DNA of 64,000 nt from the NCBI GenBank assembly GCA_023105745.1, contig JALGQZ010000001.1, forward strand, positions 44,168,082 to 44,232,081. The letters are read 5' to 3'. The notes below the pieces were generated by a model. That model was given only the letters and a program-made list of their open reading frames with translations, ran no database searches and was not told the origin of the DNA. Below, in pieces: positions 36,380 to 47,640 of the stretch. The position numbers and the translations under genes were made by a program. Origin of the DNA: Austropuccinia psidii (taxonomy: Eukaryota > Basidiomycota > Pucciniomycetes > Pucciniales > Sphaerophragmiaceae). Each line of letters starts with the position of its first letter. The first letter of the stretch is position 1.

Positions 36380-36840
36380 TATGGATGTAATACGGAAGCG
36401 TGAGGAGGGTAAGCGTTGTCAGAGGCATGTCAGGAGGGCACTACATGAGCGTAAGGATGGTAAGCAGTGTCGGGAGGGCACTACATGAGCGTAAGGATGG
36501 TAAGCAGTGTCGGAGGCATGTCGGGAGGGCGCTACACAAGCGTAAGGATGGGAAGCTGTGTCAGAGGCATGTCGGGAGGGCACTACACAAGCGTAAGGAT
36601 GGTAAGCTGTGTCGGAGGCATGTCAGGAGGGCACTACACAAGCATAAGGGTCATAAGTGGTGTTGGAGGCATGTCGGGAGGGCACTACATGAGCGTAAGG
36701 ATGGTAAGGGTTGTCGGAGGTATGTCGGGAGGGCACTACATGAGCGTAAGGATGGGAAGCTGTGTTGGAGGCATGTCGGGAGGGTACTACACAAGCGTAA
36801 GGATTGTAAGGGCGGGGGTGTGAAAGCGTAAGGAGTGGTG
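36380..36840. repeat. 51-bp minisatellite, second copy
   Basis: Same unit as at 34090-34428, with about two more units before it degrades near 36830. It lies 325 bp from the right end of element C. Confidence 0.85.
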
Positions 36841-37118
36841 AGGACGGAGAGGGGGGGCAGTGTCGGAGTCTCATCTGGATGGAGGGCGGTGCGGGTGCAT
36901 AAGCATGCTAAGGGTTGGGGAGGCGGAAGCCAATGAGGTGAAATTACACGAATGTTGCGCATAGTGTTGAAATGGGTTTGGGCTTTGAGTGACATTCTCA
37001 TGTGACACATGTGACAATTGACGTTGTCTTGACGCTGACGTGACGTGACCCACTAAATCCAGTGACTATAAAGTGACACTAACGCGACTGAAGCAAGATT
37101 TTATACTGACCACGGTGC
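36841..37118. other. Subterminal region of element C, right
   Basis: Non-coding. GACGT and CTTGACG-type words (37020-37060) resemble the left subterminal repeats in inverse orientation. Confidence 0.5.
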
Positions 37119-37164
37119 GACGTGAAGTCAATTGCCGACAATTGACGCGAGATTTTCCCTGGTG
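37119..37164 (-). repeat. Right terminal inverted repeat of element C
   Basis: Reverse complement starts CACCAGGGAAAATCTCG. The internal hairpin has arms GTCAATTG and CAATTGAC, loop CCGA. AGT follows at 37165-37167. Confidence 0.8.
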
Positions 37165-38033
37165 AGTCAAGAGGAGCCCTTGGTGTAGGAGTGAGAACAG
37201 CTTGATGTCTCTGGGATCTTGTATTCTTGGCTGGTGGGCTATGCTGAACTGGCATCATGAAAGAAGAATGAATAAGAACTCAATGATACTTTGAATAAAC
37301 TAAGGCTTGACCAAAACAATCAAATGAGAATCTTGATGAACTTGAGAAATCAATCAATGGTATTGAAGTGAATAAATATCAATAAATCTTGAAGAGTGAA
37401 GATGACAAAGTCAAATTCTTATGAATAATCAATTTCAATCAATAAGTCAAATCAAGTAAATCAAGTCAATTCAAAATCAAATCAATTAAGTCTTGAGGAA
37501 TTCAATCAATATCTTCAAAAGTCAATTCAATTTTCTTGAGGAATCAAATTCAAATCAATCAATTAAATCAAATCTTGAGGATAAATCAGCTATCTTGAGG
37601 AATCAAATAAAGTCAATCAAATAAATTCAATCAAAGTCAATTTAAAATCTTGAGGTTAAATCAATGTCTTGAGGAATCAATCAATCAATCAATAAACATG
37701 AGAAATTTCAAAACCAAAATCACTGAATACCCCAAACCAATAAAACCCTGAATGATGAATCAATTAACCCAAATAATTCCACTCAAATAACCTGATAAAA
37801 ACCTGAATTCAGACAAAAAGAGAAATGAGATTGATAATGATAAAGTGAAATGGTGAGCAGAATTTTTGAAATGAGAAAGAGAATCAATTTTCATTTGAAT
37901 GAAAAGAATGAGATGAAAATTGATGAGAGAGAAAAATCATAAAAAATCATAAAAATCATAAAATCATGAAAAGATCATAATTGAAGAATGAGATAAATGA
38001 ATAAAATGAATGAAAGAAAGAGAAGCAATTATG
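37165..38033 (-). other. 5' leader of element B with CAAT-rich low-complexity sequence
   Basis: Non-coding leader between primer site and gag, separated from gag by element C. Plus-strand words such as AATCAATCAAT and TCTTGAGG recur many times. Confidence 0.6.
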
Positions 38034-38046
38034 AGTTAATTAAAAT
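38034..38046 (-). other. Self-complementary primer-binding site of element B
   Basis: Minus strand ATTTTAATTAACT lies 2 nt from the 5' LTR. It is perfectly complementary to AGTTAATTAAAAT inside the LTR (38416-38404), as in Tf1-type self-priming, where the RNA 5' end primes reverse transcription. Confidence 0.65.
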
Positions 38047-38048
38047 AA

Positions 38049-38805
38049 TGTCACAGGGGCTCTTCTAAATGAAGAGGGCCTGGCACTCAGTAAACAGACT
38101 TACTTATGGAGGGCTCAGAAGAGTACTCAAATGATAAGAGTAATGGAGTAAGAGGATAAATTCCTAGTCATAAAATAATGAGTATAAAAGATATAAGAGA
38201 AAACAAAAGCAATAATAAAGAGCCAACCACAAATAATCCTGTACCACTGTTTCAACCTGTTCAGAAAAGAGAAAAGGATTAATAAAGGATATGGCCACCA
38301 GGACTCTACTGAACAGGTGAGGGAAGGCAAAGACTAACTTAATAAATAATAGAATAATATTTCTTAAATGAGAAATAAAATAATATTAAATAATAAATCC
38401 AATATTTTAATTAACTGGGGGAAAAACCCCCAGGCGGATGAAGAGGGGCTGGTATATGTGAGAAATACCAGTCTTGGAGTTTGAGTGTTGAGATACTGGC
38501 CTGTATGATGGAAGAAGTTGGATGTGGGATTGAATCCTGTATTGGTGAATCCAATACAGGTATTTGCGCCTGTATTGATGAAAGGCCTGTATTTGGTGAA
38601 TCCTGTATTTGGGTCTTGCCTGTATGAAACTGTATTGAGGTCTGAAAACTGTATTTGGAGAATGTTGAATGAAACCCCCTTGCTGATTGGGTTTTGAAGG
38701 GTATCAATGAAATAATGATTGTTGCTGATTGGGTTTTGAAGGGTATCAATGAAGTAATGGTTGTTGAAGATGATTGGTAATTCCCCTGCCTCCTTGGCTG
38801 TGACA
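38049..38805 (-). repeat. 5' LTR of element B (757 bp)
   Basis: Ends TGTCACAG and CTGTGACA. A TATA-like CATATACC (near 38453) lies about 40 bp upstream of the proposed RNA start at 38416. A hairpin (CTGGGGG, loop AAAAA, CCCCCAG; 38414-38436 region) sits between them. CAGTG follows at 38806-38810. Confidence 0.9.
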
Positions 38806-40624
38806 CAGTGTTTTTGAAGTGATAACTGACTGTAATGCAGTAAAATCACTTCTTAACATGAAAACTCCCAACAGACATATGTTGAGATGGCAGATAGCCA
38901 TTCAGGAATATAGAGGAAACATGACTATAGTCCACAAAGCAGGAAACATTCACAAGAATGCTGATGGACTTAGCAGGTGGGCATTAGCCAACACTCCTGA
39001 TAACCCAGCTTATGTACCTTTGGAGGCTGAACCACAGATTCCAATTGAAGGGATTAACATAACTGATGTTGGGACTTAATTCTTTGAAGAGGTCAGAGAA
39101 TCTTATAAACAGGACAAGAATTGCCATATCTTGACTTCTTTATTAGATAAAGACTGCAAAGATACATCTTTGGTCAATGCACTAGATGAATTTTGGATAA
39201 CTTCCTATTCTGAAGGAAGATTTCAGTTGTTTGAAGGGATTATTTACCACAGAACCAAACATTCTTGTGTAAGGACATTATGCAGCAGATTGCTTATTAA
39301 TACCATTCTTAATGAATGCCATGATAGCATCTACTCTGGACACCTGTCAGAAGACAGAACACTTGAAAAAGTAAAGAACTGTTCATGGTGGCCATCTTGG
39401 AGAAAAGAAACCATTGAATATTGCCATACCTGTGACAGATGTCAAAAAGCAAACAGGAGTACAGGCAAGAAATTTGGACTTATGAACCATATTCAAGAAC
39501 CAAAATCCCTTTGAGAAGTTGTTCACATGGATTAAGTCACAGCACTTCCTCCAAGTGGTGACAAAATTTATAATGCTTGTTTAGTCATTGTAGACAGATA
39601 TAGCAAGACTCCCATATTCTTACCATGTCATAAAGATGACACTGCTATGGATACAGCTCTTCTTCTGTGGAGTAGAGTTATTTATCATACAGGATTATTT
39701 AATAATATCATAAGTGACAGAGATCCCAAGTTCACATCTGCACTTTGGACCAATCTTCATAGATTGTTTGGGACTAAGTTATCATTCTCTACAGCATATC
39801 ACGCTCAAACAGATGGGCTAGCAGAGAGGATGATTCAAACATTAGATGAAATGATCAGAAGGGTTTATGCTTATGGGTTAGAATTCAAAGACTCAGATGG
39901 CTTTACCCATGACTGGTGCACTCTGATACCTGCACTAGAATTGGCATAAAAGACATCAGTCCATTCTTCCACAGGACAAACTCCTGCTAAGTTAGAAAAA
40001 GGATGGAATCCAAGACTCCCAGCAGACACACTGAGGAAAGACTTGATTGACATTCATCCTAGAGCACCCAGCTTCAAAATAATGCTTGATAAAGTAAAAA
40101 ATCATGCAAAACAAAGTATGGATGATGATTTTGATTATGCAAAACAGAAGTGGGACAAGAGTCATAAAGTACCAGACTTCAAAGTAGGGGACTTAGTTCT
40201 AGTTTCAACCTTGAATTTTAATAATATCAAAGGCGCAAAGAAAATCAAAGATTCTTATATAGGACCTTTTGTTATTGTTGCCTTACATGGAGCCAATGCA
40301 GTTCAAGTGGAATTGAGTGGTGAATTGGAAAATAAAAACCCCAAATTTCCAGTCAGCTTGATAAAACCTTCTCAACCAGCTGATAAAGAATTGTTTCCTT
40401 TAAGGAACCCAACTCCTTTAACTGTTCCACCAGTGGAACAAAATGAAGACAAAAAGATAAAGAAAGTCATTAAAGAAAGGAGACTTAGGGGTAAAAATCA
40501 AAGACAATATCTTGTCAGATCTAGAAATCTAGTACATGAAGATGAATGGCTGGCAGAATCAGATATACCTGACTCAGATAAACTCTTGAGAAGATTTAGA
40601 CATGAAAGAAGGCCAAAAGCGTGA
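38806..40624 (+). pseudogene. Element D pol 3' part: RNase H end, integrase, C-terminal domain
   Basis: Continuation of the frame begun at 7053-7075. It aligns by eye with element H from VFEVITDC through integrase: HHCC ([16 protein letters not shown]), a DDE core (SDRDPKF, AERMIQ) and a C-terminal part with SLNFNN-like and WLAESDIPDS blocks. Four in-frame stops interrupt it: TAA 39077, TGA 39512, TAA 39533 and TAA 39947. Two of these fall where element H has tryptophan. No frameshift is seen. The remaining pol and gag of D should lie left of the window. Confidence 0.9.
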
Positions 40625-40768
40625 GTATGTCTATAAATGTGCTTTAAATTACTTGATCTAAGTAATGTAAAGACGTTGGACAGTGGACATTAACCCCCCT
40701 TTGGGGCCTTTTACTCTTTATACCATTGATAAAATTGTAGTACAATTTCATTTTTTGGTGGGAGGGAA
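40625..40768 (+). other. Element D 3' untranslated region and polypurine tract
   Basis: Short non-coding stretch ending in GGTGGGAGGGAA (40757-40768), a polypurine tract directly before the LTR start. Confidence 0.75.
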
Positions 40769-42689
40769 TGTGAGCCTTGAGGTATGTTTTACATACCCAA
40801 ATAGGCCACAATCATCTTAAAAAGAAATTTTGAATTATGTATAACTCATAAGTCATGCAAATATCCAAAATTCATCATTTTTGATTTCAGAAAAGATGAA
40901 TAACTTTTTATTGAGTAAGTAAATCCATGGATTTAAGGCCAGGTTTGGATTCTACACAAAAATTCACCTAGGGTAGCTCCATAGAGTGAATAAGCTCAAA
41001 TTAACTCTTTGAGGTGGTAAAATGGAAAATAATTCAATACCACATCATCAATACCACATAAAAGATCCGTGAAATTTTTTTTTCTTAATTTCACGCCAAA
41101 ATAATGGGAATGTGAGAAATCCCATGTTACATATACACTAAGAATAGTGTTATGCATGTTTTGAGCACTTAATATCATGGTATTCTTACATGGACCTTTA
41201 GTACACCCATAGTGGATATCTCACTTAAAGCTTAAATTTCTATTTTGACGTAAAAAATAAGCAAGGGGGACAAAAGACATCAAAGAGAGCCAGGGTACCC
41301 AACTTCTGAGGCCTCAGAGGCATGGACAGCTCCAAAGCTTGGCTCCATGGCTGATCTTGGCCTAATTGGTAAAATAAAACCTTTTGCGAACTTGGTTACC
41401 ATGTTACAACTACTGTAAATCTTAAGAAAATAGCAAATAACCTGCTATTTTGACGTGCCAAGGTAAAAAGCTACTTAGACTCCTGTAACCATGTAAATTC
41501 TTAATGAATTTCTATGGATAAGCCCCAAAAGATTAATTAAAACCCTTTTTGAACGTGTATCCATTGATTTACCTCATAGCAACAAGTGAAACACTGATAT
41601 TTGCAATTCTACGTAGAAATGAGGTAAAAACTTCAAAAATTCATTAAAAATACAATTCTTAATGAATATTCCTGAACCCTTCAGGAGTAATAGAGAACTG
41701 TATTATCTATGGTAAAACCAAAAAGAATTACAGTTTCTACTAGTAAAATTAAAAGTTTTACTTACAGTCCATTTTTGACTATTCTCCGTAAAACAATGAA
41801 TCTTCAAAAATTTACATTAATTACAACCTGTGATTAAATCGGCAATAACATTGATACCTTTGAGAAATCAATGATTATTTTGGAATAAAAGAAGATCTAA
41901 AGATGTTACTCCTTTTATTCTTAACCATATTGGGGTTGGTAGTCACGTAAAAGCATCAATTAAGTAATTATGATAATCTTACGTGACAACAGATGATGTG
42001 ATCAATAATCCAAAAAGGTTTATTGTTTCCTCACTCACTGGTTTTGCATTTTGCTCCATGGCACGCCTCTGTGAGCTGTTGTTGACTTAAAAGAGGCCTC
42101 CTCTTGCTGTTTTTTCCACATCATCATCATCTTATTATTATTTAAACCATTATTACCAACAAGTAAGTATTAGTTATAGCTATTCTTAAGTGGTTTAAAT
42201 ATTTCAAAAATCAATCAGAAAGACATGAAATCATAGAATCCAACTATATATTGTTGTAATACTGTTATAAATTCATTTTGATCTTTAAAATTCACAATTC
42301 TAAGTCAAATCTCTCTATCTTATCTTTCACTAAGTTCTTTGGAATATTAGTGAGTGATTTATTTTTAATTCTTAAAGTTTCTCTCTAAAATTGGTTTTCT
42401 TCACGAATTATCATTATAATTATTCTTGAAAAAGATAATTATATATTAAAATAATTTTATTATTTTAATGAAAGAAGGTTTATTATTAAAATCTTCTTGT
42501 AATTGATTCTTGTAGACAATTACTTGCTCACTTTTAAAATCACTAGTAGTGTTTAACACGTGAAAGAAGTAATTCTTTAATTATTTAATTGTGGTTATAA
42601 TAACATGTTGTTATTATATTCTATAAGAACAGTCATAGTACTGTTGATTAATAGTAATATTATCATCAGTTTCATAGAAAAATCTTACA
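40769..42689 (+). repeat. 3' LTR of element D (1,921 bp)
   Basis: Starts TGTGAGCCTTGAGG and ends CTTACA. Element H's LTR starts TGTGAGCCTTAGAGG, so D and H are one family. It is followed by element E sequence; GAGGG (42690-42694) is the probable target duplication. AT-rich; no ORF supported. Confidence 0.8.
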
Positions 42690-43351
42690 GAGGGTGTCAC
42701 TGCTGTGTTGGCCTGTGACTGGCTCTCTAGTGGGATATAGGTTTCTTCCACTGAATCAAAACAGGCAAAAGGGGGTTTAATGTCAGTTAAGACTTCCTAA
42801 AATGCTGTTTGCACATCTAAGAATGGCCTCTGGGCTTTGTATATTACTACAATCTGCCCTGTATAATGACAGTGTAATTGAATTAACAATTCCATGTCAG
42901 AATAACAGCTGTTGGTACCCTGTTTCAGTGTTTTTGTACCAGTATCCCCCAGATTGACTTGTGGTTTTCAAGTACAATCTTTATGAAGTGGTTCTGTATA
43001 AGTGTAATTGAGTCAACAATTCACTCAATCACGCCTCAGCTGTTGGTTTTAAAGTCAGAGGTGTCCTTATTTAGTCAAAAATACAGGACTTATTAATGTC
43101 TGAAGTGTTTTTATATGTAAAACACGCCAAAAGAAAAGGTCTTGTGGTTATTAGCCACATGACAAGTACTTGTATAATATGAGTATAAAATGGTATTTAC
43201 ACCAATTAACAATATTACATATATAATATATATATATTAAGAAAAAATACACCTAAAAAACATAGAAACAATTTTCAGAAAGCAATAAATAATTGAAAAG
43301 CTTACTTGTAAGGTCCAAAAATTTCAAAAAAACACAGCCCGGCCCCCAAAA
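42690..43351 (-). mobile_element. Element E: 5' leader and start of ORF1 of a gypsy element
   Basis: Minus strand shows a primer-binding site TGGGGGCCGGGCTGTG (43348-43333), a leader, a splice-acceptor-like GATTCAG, and from 42750 a coding start (VEETYIPLESQSQ) matching element A's VEKDYIPLETQSQ. It is cut at 42690 by element D, so D inserted into E's ORF1. Confidence 0.7.
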
Positions 43352-44242
43352 TGTAAGGATGAAACTATGATAAAGTGGTAAATAGGCTAGTTACAGCTTT
43401 AACTATGTTTGTGACACAGTTTTAAAGATTAAAATAAAGGTGTTTCAACATAATAATGTTTATAATTAAATAAAAAGGGCTTTAATATAGAGAAATAGTG
43501 GTGGTGAGCACTGATGAAAACCCTGGGTGCAGTCTTACCAGTTGGATTACTATAATAAGATCTACCATACTAAATTTTATAGTATAACCTGATTATCTTC
43601 CAAGATTAAAGCTGTTTTTGACATTTGACTAAATAGGAATTCAAGAGCAGGATGAGGAAAACTCAAATGATTCCAACCAAACTGAGCCAGAACCATTATT
43701 ACAGAAGTTATGGCCAAACTCACACCTAATAGAATAAAATAAACTATTCACCTCCCATCTAACTTCTACAGTTTTAGTGTGAGATACCTAAAGTGGAGTC
43801 TTTTTGAAAAGATCACAATAGGTTCTATCTGATGGTGACATTCATTTCCCCATATCCCATCTAGAACAAAATTTATAAGGCATACAAGCCCAATACAGCT
43901 TTTTGCCTAAAACACCCATATGTACAAAAGTCTTGTACATGGCATACCTTTGCCATATTCAATGATAAACATATCAAATGAGGTACCATTGTGTAGAACA
44001 CATACAGGGCTAGAAACCAAACCAATTTTGAGGTTGATATCTCAAAACCCAACAAATATATGGCTGTTTCAAGGTCAAAATCCCACAGTTTGGCCAATAC
44101 AGCATTACAATGGGATAATATCCCATACCTATGATTATGAGGTGTCAAATAGACAAAGAAGCGTGTTTTTACTTCAATAGCTAATAGTTCATTCAATCTT
44201 GGGGTCCCATACAGGTTCTGTACAGCATTATACACGTCATAC
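43352..44242 (-). repeat. 5' LTR of element E, interrupted part
   Basis: LTR terminus TGTAAG at 43352 abuts the primer site. It is interrupted by the solo LTR at 44243. The first 300 bp are inverted relative to 44480-44790. The far end of this LTR to the right of 44795 was not located. Confidence 0.6.
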
Positions 44243-44790
44243 ATGTCAGAATCAGGCTATGTGGTCCCCAGAAGAAGTTCTTCACCCTGTATTGGTGAAA
44301 ACTGCCCAGATGTGGTTTCAAGCCCACATCTGAGCCCAATACAAGCTCTACAGGCCTTTTGCAAACCAAAAGCCTGTCCTAGAGAGTTCAAAATCTTCAC
44401 TTCCTCTACGTGAAAAGGTCTAGCAACCTTTTCACCCCATTTCAGGATACAAGGAGGCCTTTTCACAGCCCGAAAAGGAATCCCCATCCTTCTCTTGAAT
44501 TCCTTTTTAGTACAACTGTCAATAAAAGTTATATACCCTTGCAAATAATCAGGTTATACTTTAAGTTGAAGTACTGTAGCTCTTATTATAGTAATCCAAC
44601 TGGTAACACTGCACCCGGTCTTTCAACAGCGCTCACCACCACTATATTATTATAGTAAAGCCCTCATTATCTTATTATAAACCTTTATTATAATCAACAA
44701 AGCTTTTTATTTACTATTTTTGATGTGTCACAGTGATAGTTAAAGCTTTTAAATACAATTATTTACCTTTATCATAGACTTGGCCTGACA
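44243..44790 (+). repeat. Solo LTR (548 bp) inserted in element E
   Basis: Reads TGTCAG near the left end and CTGACA at the right, flanked by CATAC on both sides (44238-44242 and 44791-44795). Related to the element E LTR but in opposite orientation, giving an inverted pair. No internal region remains. Confidence 0.6.
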
Positions 44791-44879
44791 CATACTAAAT
44801 GTCTTTGTACCTTTGGAAGAAGCATTCTGGATGAATCAAGATTTAAATAATATCTTTTCTCTTATCTATCCAATTTCTT

Positions 44880-47640
44880 TTGTATTGGTAAAGTGGGAGT
44901 GTTCTACTGGTTAAATGATTAGATAATTATACTTATAATACCAAATATGTAATAATTATGTTATTAAAATGATGACATTTTCAAACTCCACAAAAGAATT
45001 CTTTTCTTATTAACAAAAAGGGTTTAATTATAAAGATGAAACATCTTATTTCCTCAAAATGGACTCTTTTCAAAATACAATAAGAGCTTTAATCTGATTC
45101 AAAGGCAGCTTATAAGTGTATCACAATAATGAATTTGGGATTAGTGAAAGAAAAATTTGGATTATTATTATTATTTTGAAATTGCCTTAATAATAATTTT
45201 CATTATTGTGAAAGTGAGAGTATTTTATTATTCTAGAAATATTTTCTTTTGTATTTTAGTAGAAACTTTGTAATCTTTCAGATAATAATTTGTCTGTCAT
45301 TCAATCAATCATTTATTTATTATTGAAATATTACCATTTTTATCATTAGAACAATAGACCTTTTGTTATTAAAAGAATAAATGTTTTGATATTATAATAA
45401 TAAAAGCTTGAATGTTTGAATAATAACAATTTAATTGTTAGAATAACTCTTTTTTGTGGAAATAAATCTTGTAATCATAACAATAATAACTTTGTGATTA
45501 TTAGAAAATTTAACTTGTTATTATTAAAATAATAGCTTTTTTATTAACTTAATACTGACTGCTGTATCACTGAAAGATTAGCTTTTTATCCAAAAACTAA
45601 TAGCTGTTTCTCTCTCAAAATGATAAATTTGTTATTATTAAGATGATAGGTTTTTATTATCAAAATGAAATCTTTATGATTCTTAAAATAAGATGAAATT
45701 TATCTGCAAAAAAAATAGCTTTTTTATTATTAAATTAATAAATTTGTTATGATTAAAGTAAAAAAAAATTAATTGTTATAATAATAACAATGTTATGGTT
45801 TAAATAATGAAAAATTTATCCTCAAAATAATAACTTTAGTTTATTAAAATATGAACTCGGTTCTTAGTCAAATAATGACTTTTCTCTTATTATATATATA
45901 TAGCTTTTGGATTGGTAAAATAATAAGTTTTTCTATTTAAACAATTACTTTGTTATTATTTATAAAAATCAATTTTTCGTGATGAAAAGGTTAACTTTGT
46001 TGTCTTTAAAAAAATAGCACTGTCATTATCAAAATAATAACTTTTTACTAAATGGAGTCTTGGTTATGATTCAAGTAATAAATGCTTCATGATTAAAATA
46101 TGAACGTTCTTATCATTAAAACATTCAATTTGTTATTATTAAGATGGTCATTTTTTAATGATGCAATGAATGTCTTATTTATTATTGAAAAATTAATTTT
46201 TCATTTTAAAAATAATAGCTTTTTTACTAATGAAATGATGGCTTTTCTATTATCAATATGATAAATTAATTATTATTAAAATTTTAAGTTGTTTCTTATC
46301 AGAATAATAAATTTCTTATCATTAAGATGACACCTTTGTCATTTTTAAGCTGATACCTTTTTTATTACTAAATTAAGGTCTTTTCAATTATAGAGGAATA
46401 AATTGGTTATTATTAAAGGAATAATCCTGTCATTATTAAATTCATAGCTTTCTTATAAGTAAAATTATATATTTCTTATTAATGGACTAATATCTTTTTT
46501 ATTATTAAGAATAATCATTTTCTTATGACTGGACTAATTTCTTTGGTATTGGTAATATAATAATGATTTCCCTGTTAGAAAAATAAGTGATTCATTCTTA
46601 AAATACTAAATCTGTAATGGGTTTTCATTAAAATAATAATGTTTTTCTGTATCCAAAGAAAAGAACTTTGATTTTTAAAAGAACAATTTTCTTATTATCA
46701 AGATAGATCCTCCTTTTTTGCTAAGATTATGAGTTTTTTCCAATATAATGATAGCTTTGATATAATTCGATTTTAAGATCATTGTTATCAAAAAATTGAA
46801 TTTGCCATTTTTCAAAGAAGACCTTTCATGATTATTGTAACAATAATTTTCTCATTCATAAATTAACAACTTAATCATCCTTGAAAGAATAGTTTTTATA
46901 TGTTTTTAATTGAAAATATGTTCACTTTTGAAGCGGAAAAATAAGAGCTTGGTTTTTTAAAATTAAATGTTTTTTTATGATTACAATGATACAGCTTTCA
47001 TTATCAAATGAATATATTTCTTATTATTTGAATGATAACTGTTCCCATAATAAAATAAGAACTTTTTATCTTAATAATAGTATTTTTTTTATTATTGACT
47101 TGGATAAATATCTTTTATTCAAACCATTTCATTTTGATTACTACAATCATAAGTTTGTTATCACTCAAGTTCTGATTTTTTTATTATTCATGTAATTATA
47201 TTATTTTTTAACAATTATTTGATTGTTATTGTTAAACTACAAAACTCTCTAGTTATAAAAACCATAGTGTTTCCATTATGATTAGAATAACGTTTTCATT
47301 AATCAAATGATGACTTTTGTGTTGTTAAAAGATAAACCTTTGTATTATCAAAATAAGAAATTTGTTATCTGGAAAATAATAGTGTTTTATCATGAAAATT
47401 GAAGCCATTTTACGATTATATGAACACTTGGTTATTATTTGAATAAAGACTTTTTTATTATTAACTTAATGAATTGGTCATTATCAAAATAAAAAATTAG
47501 TTTTATGATGTTAATATCTTTTGAATTATTAAAATGATAGCCTTATTATGATTAGGATGAGAGCTCCCATACTTTTAAGAGGATGAATTTCTAGAATAGA
47601 AAAATAATGATCCTTCCAGTATTGAAATGATCAATTTGAT
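44880..47640. repeat. Degenerate AT-rich repeat array (TTATTATTAAAATAAT type)
   Basis: About 2.8 kb of irregular repeats built from words like ATAATAACTTTGTTATTATT and AGCTTTTTTATTATTAA. No coding potential. Confidence 0.75.

Larger units (their letters stand above)
32139..36718. repeat. 2,290-bp tandem direct duplication
   Basis: Unit 1 is 32139-34428 and unit 2 is 34429-36718. I noticed only about five single-base differences (for example near 33625, 33681 and 34058 against their partners 2,290 bp on), so the duplication is recent. The junction has a short CGGGG microhomology between the minisatellite and exon 4 of the unknown gene. Confidence 0.95.
14656..37164. mobile_element. Element C: 22.5-kb CACTA-like DNA transposon with cargo genes
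   Basis: Both ends begin CACCAGGG and form an imperfect 46-bp terminal inverted repeat (14656-14701 and 37119-37164; 41 of 46 bases match by my count). The flanking 3-bp duplication AGT/AGT is the length CACTA (EnSpm) elements make. Inside is a Tnp2-type transposase, which fits. Other genes inside: companion ORF, SNF2 helicase, Zn2Cys6-like gene, TET/JBP-like oxygenase and an unknown gene with a partial duplicate. It sits in the leader of element B. Whether all genes arrived with C or some by later insertion cannot be settled here. Confidence 0.8.
7076..38805 (-). mobile_element. Element B: Tf1/sushi-type chromovirus split by CACTA element C
   Basis: Two near-identical LTRs in the same orientation (7076-7831 and 38049-38805) are flanked by the same 5-bp target duplication CAGTG (7071-7075 and 38806-38810). 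On the minus strand the order is 5' LTR, self-complementary primer site, leader, gag, pol with chromodomain, purine tract, 3' LTR. The leader is interrupted by the 22.5-kb element C; without it B would be about 9.2 kb, a normal size. Gag is open, while pol has six in-frame stops. Confidence 0.85.

Noticed and set aside
34100..36830. CRISPR-like direct repeats
   Set aside because: The 51-bp units are contiguous with no unique spacers and lie in a eukaryotic transposon; this is a minisatellite.
37119..37180. Leader of a second, plus-strand chromovirus copy
   Set aside because: Its similarity to 14640-14720 stops at CACCAGGG with AGT on both outer sides, so it is the inverted end of a DNA transposon.
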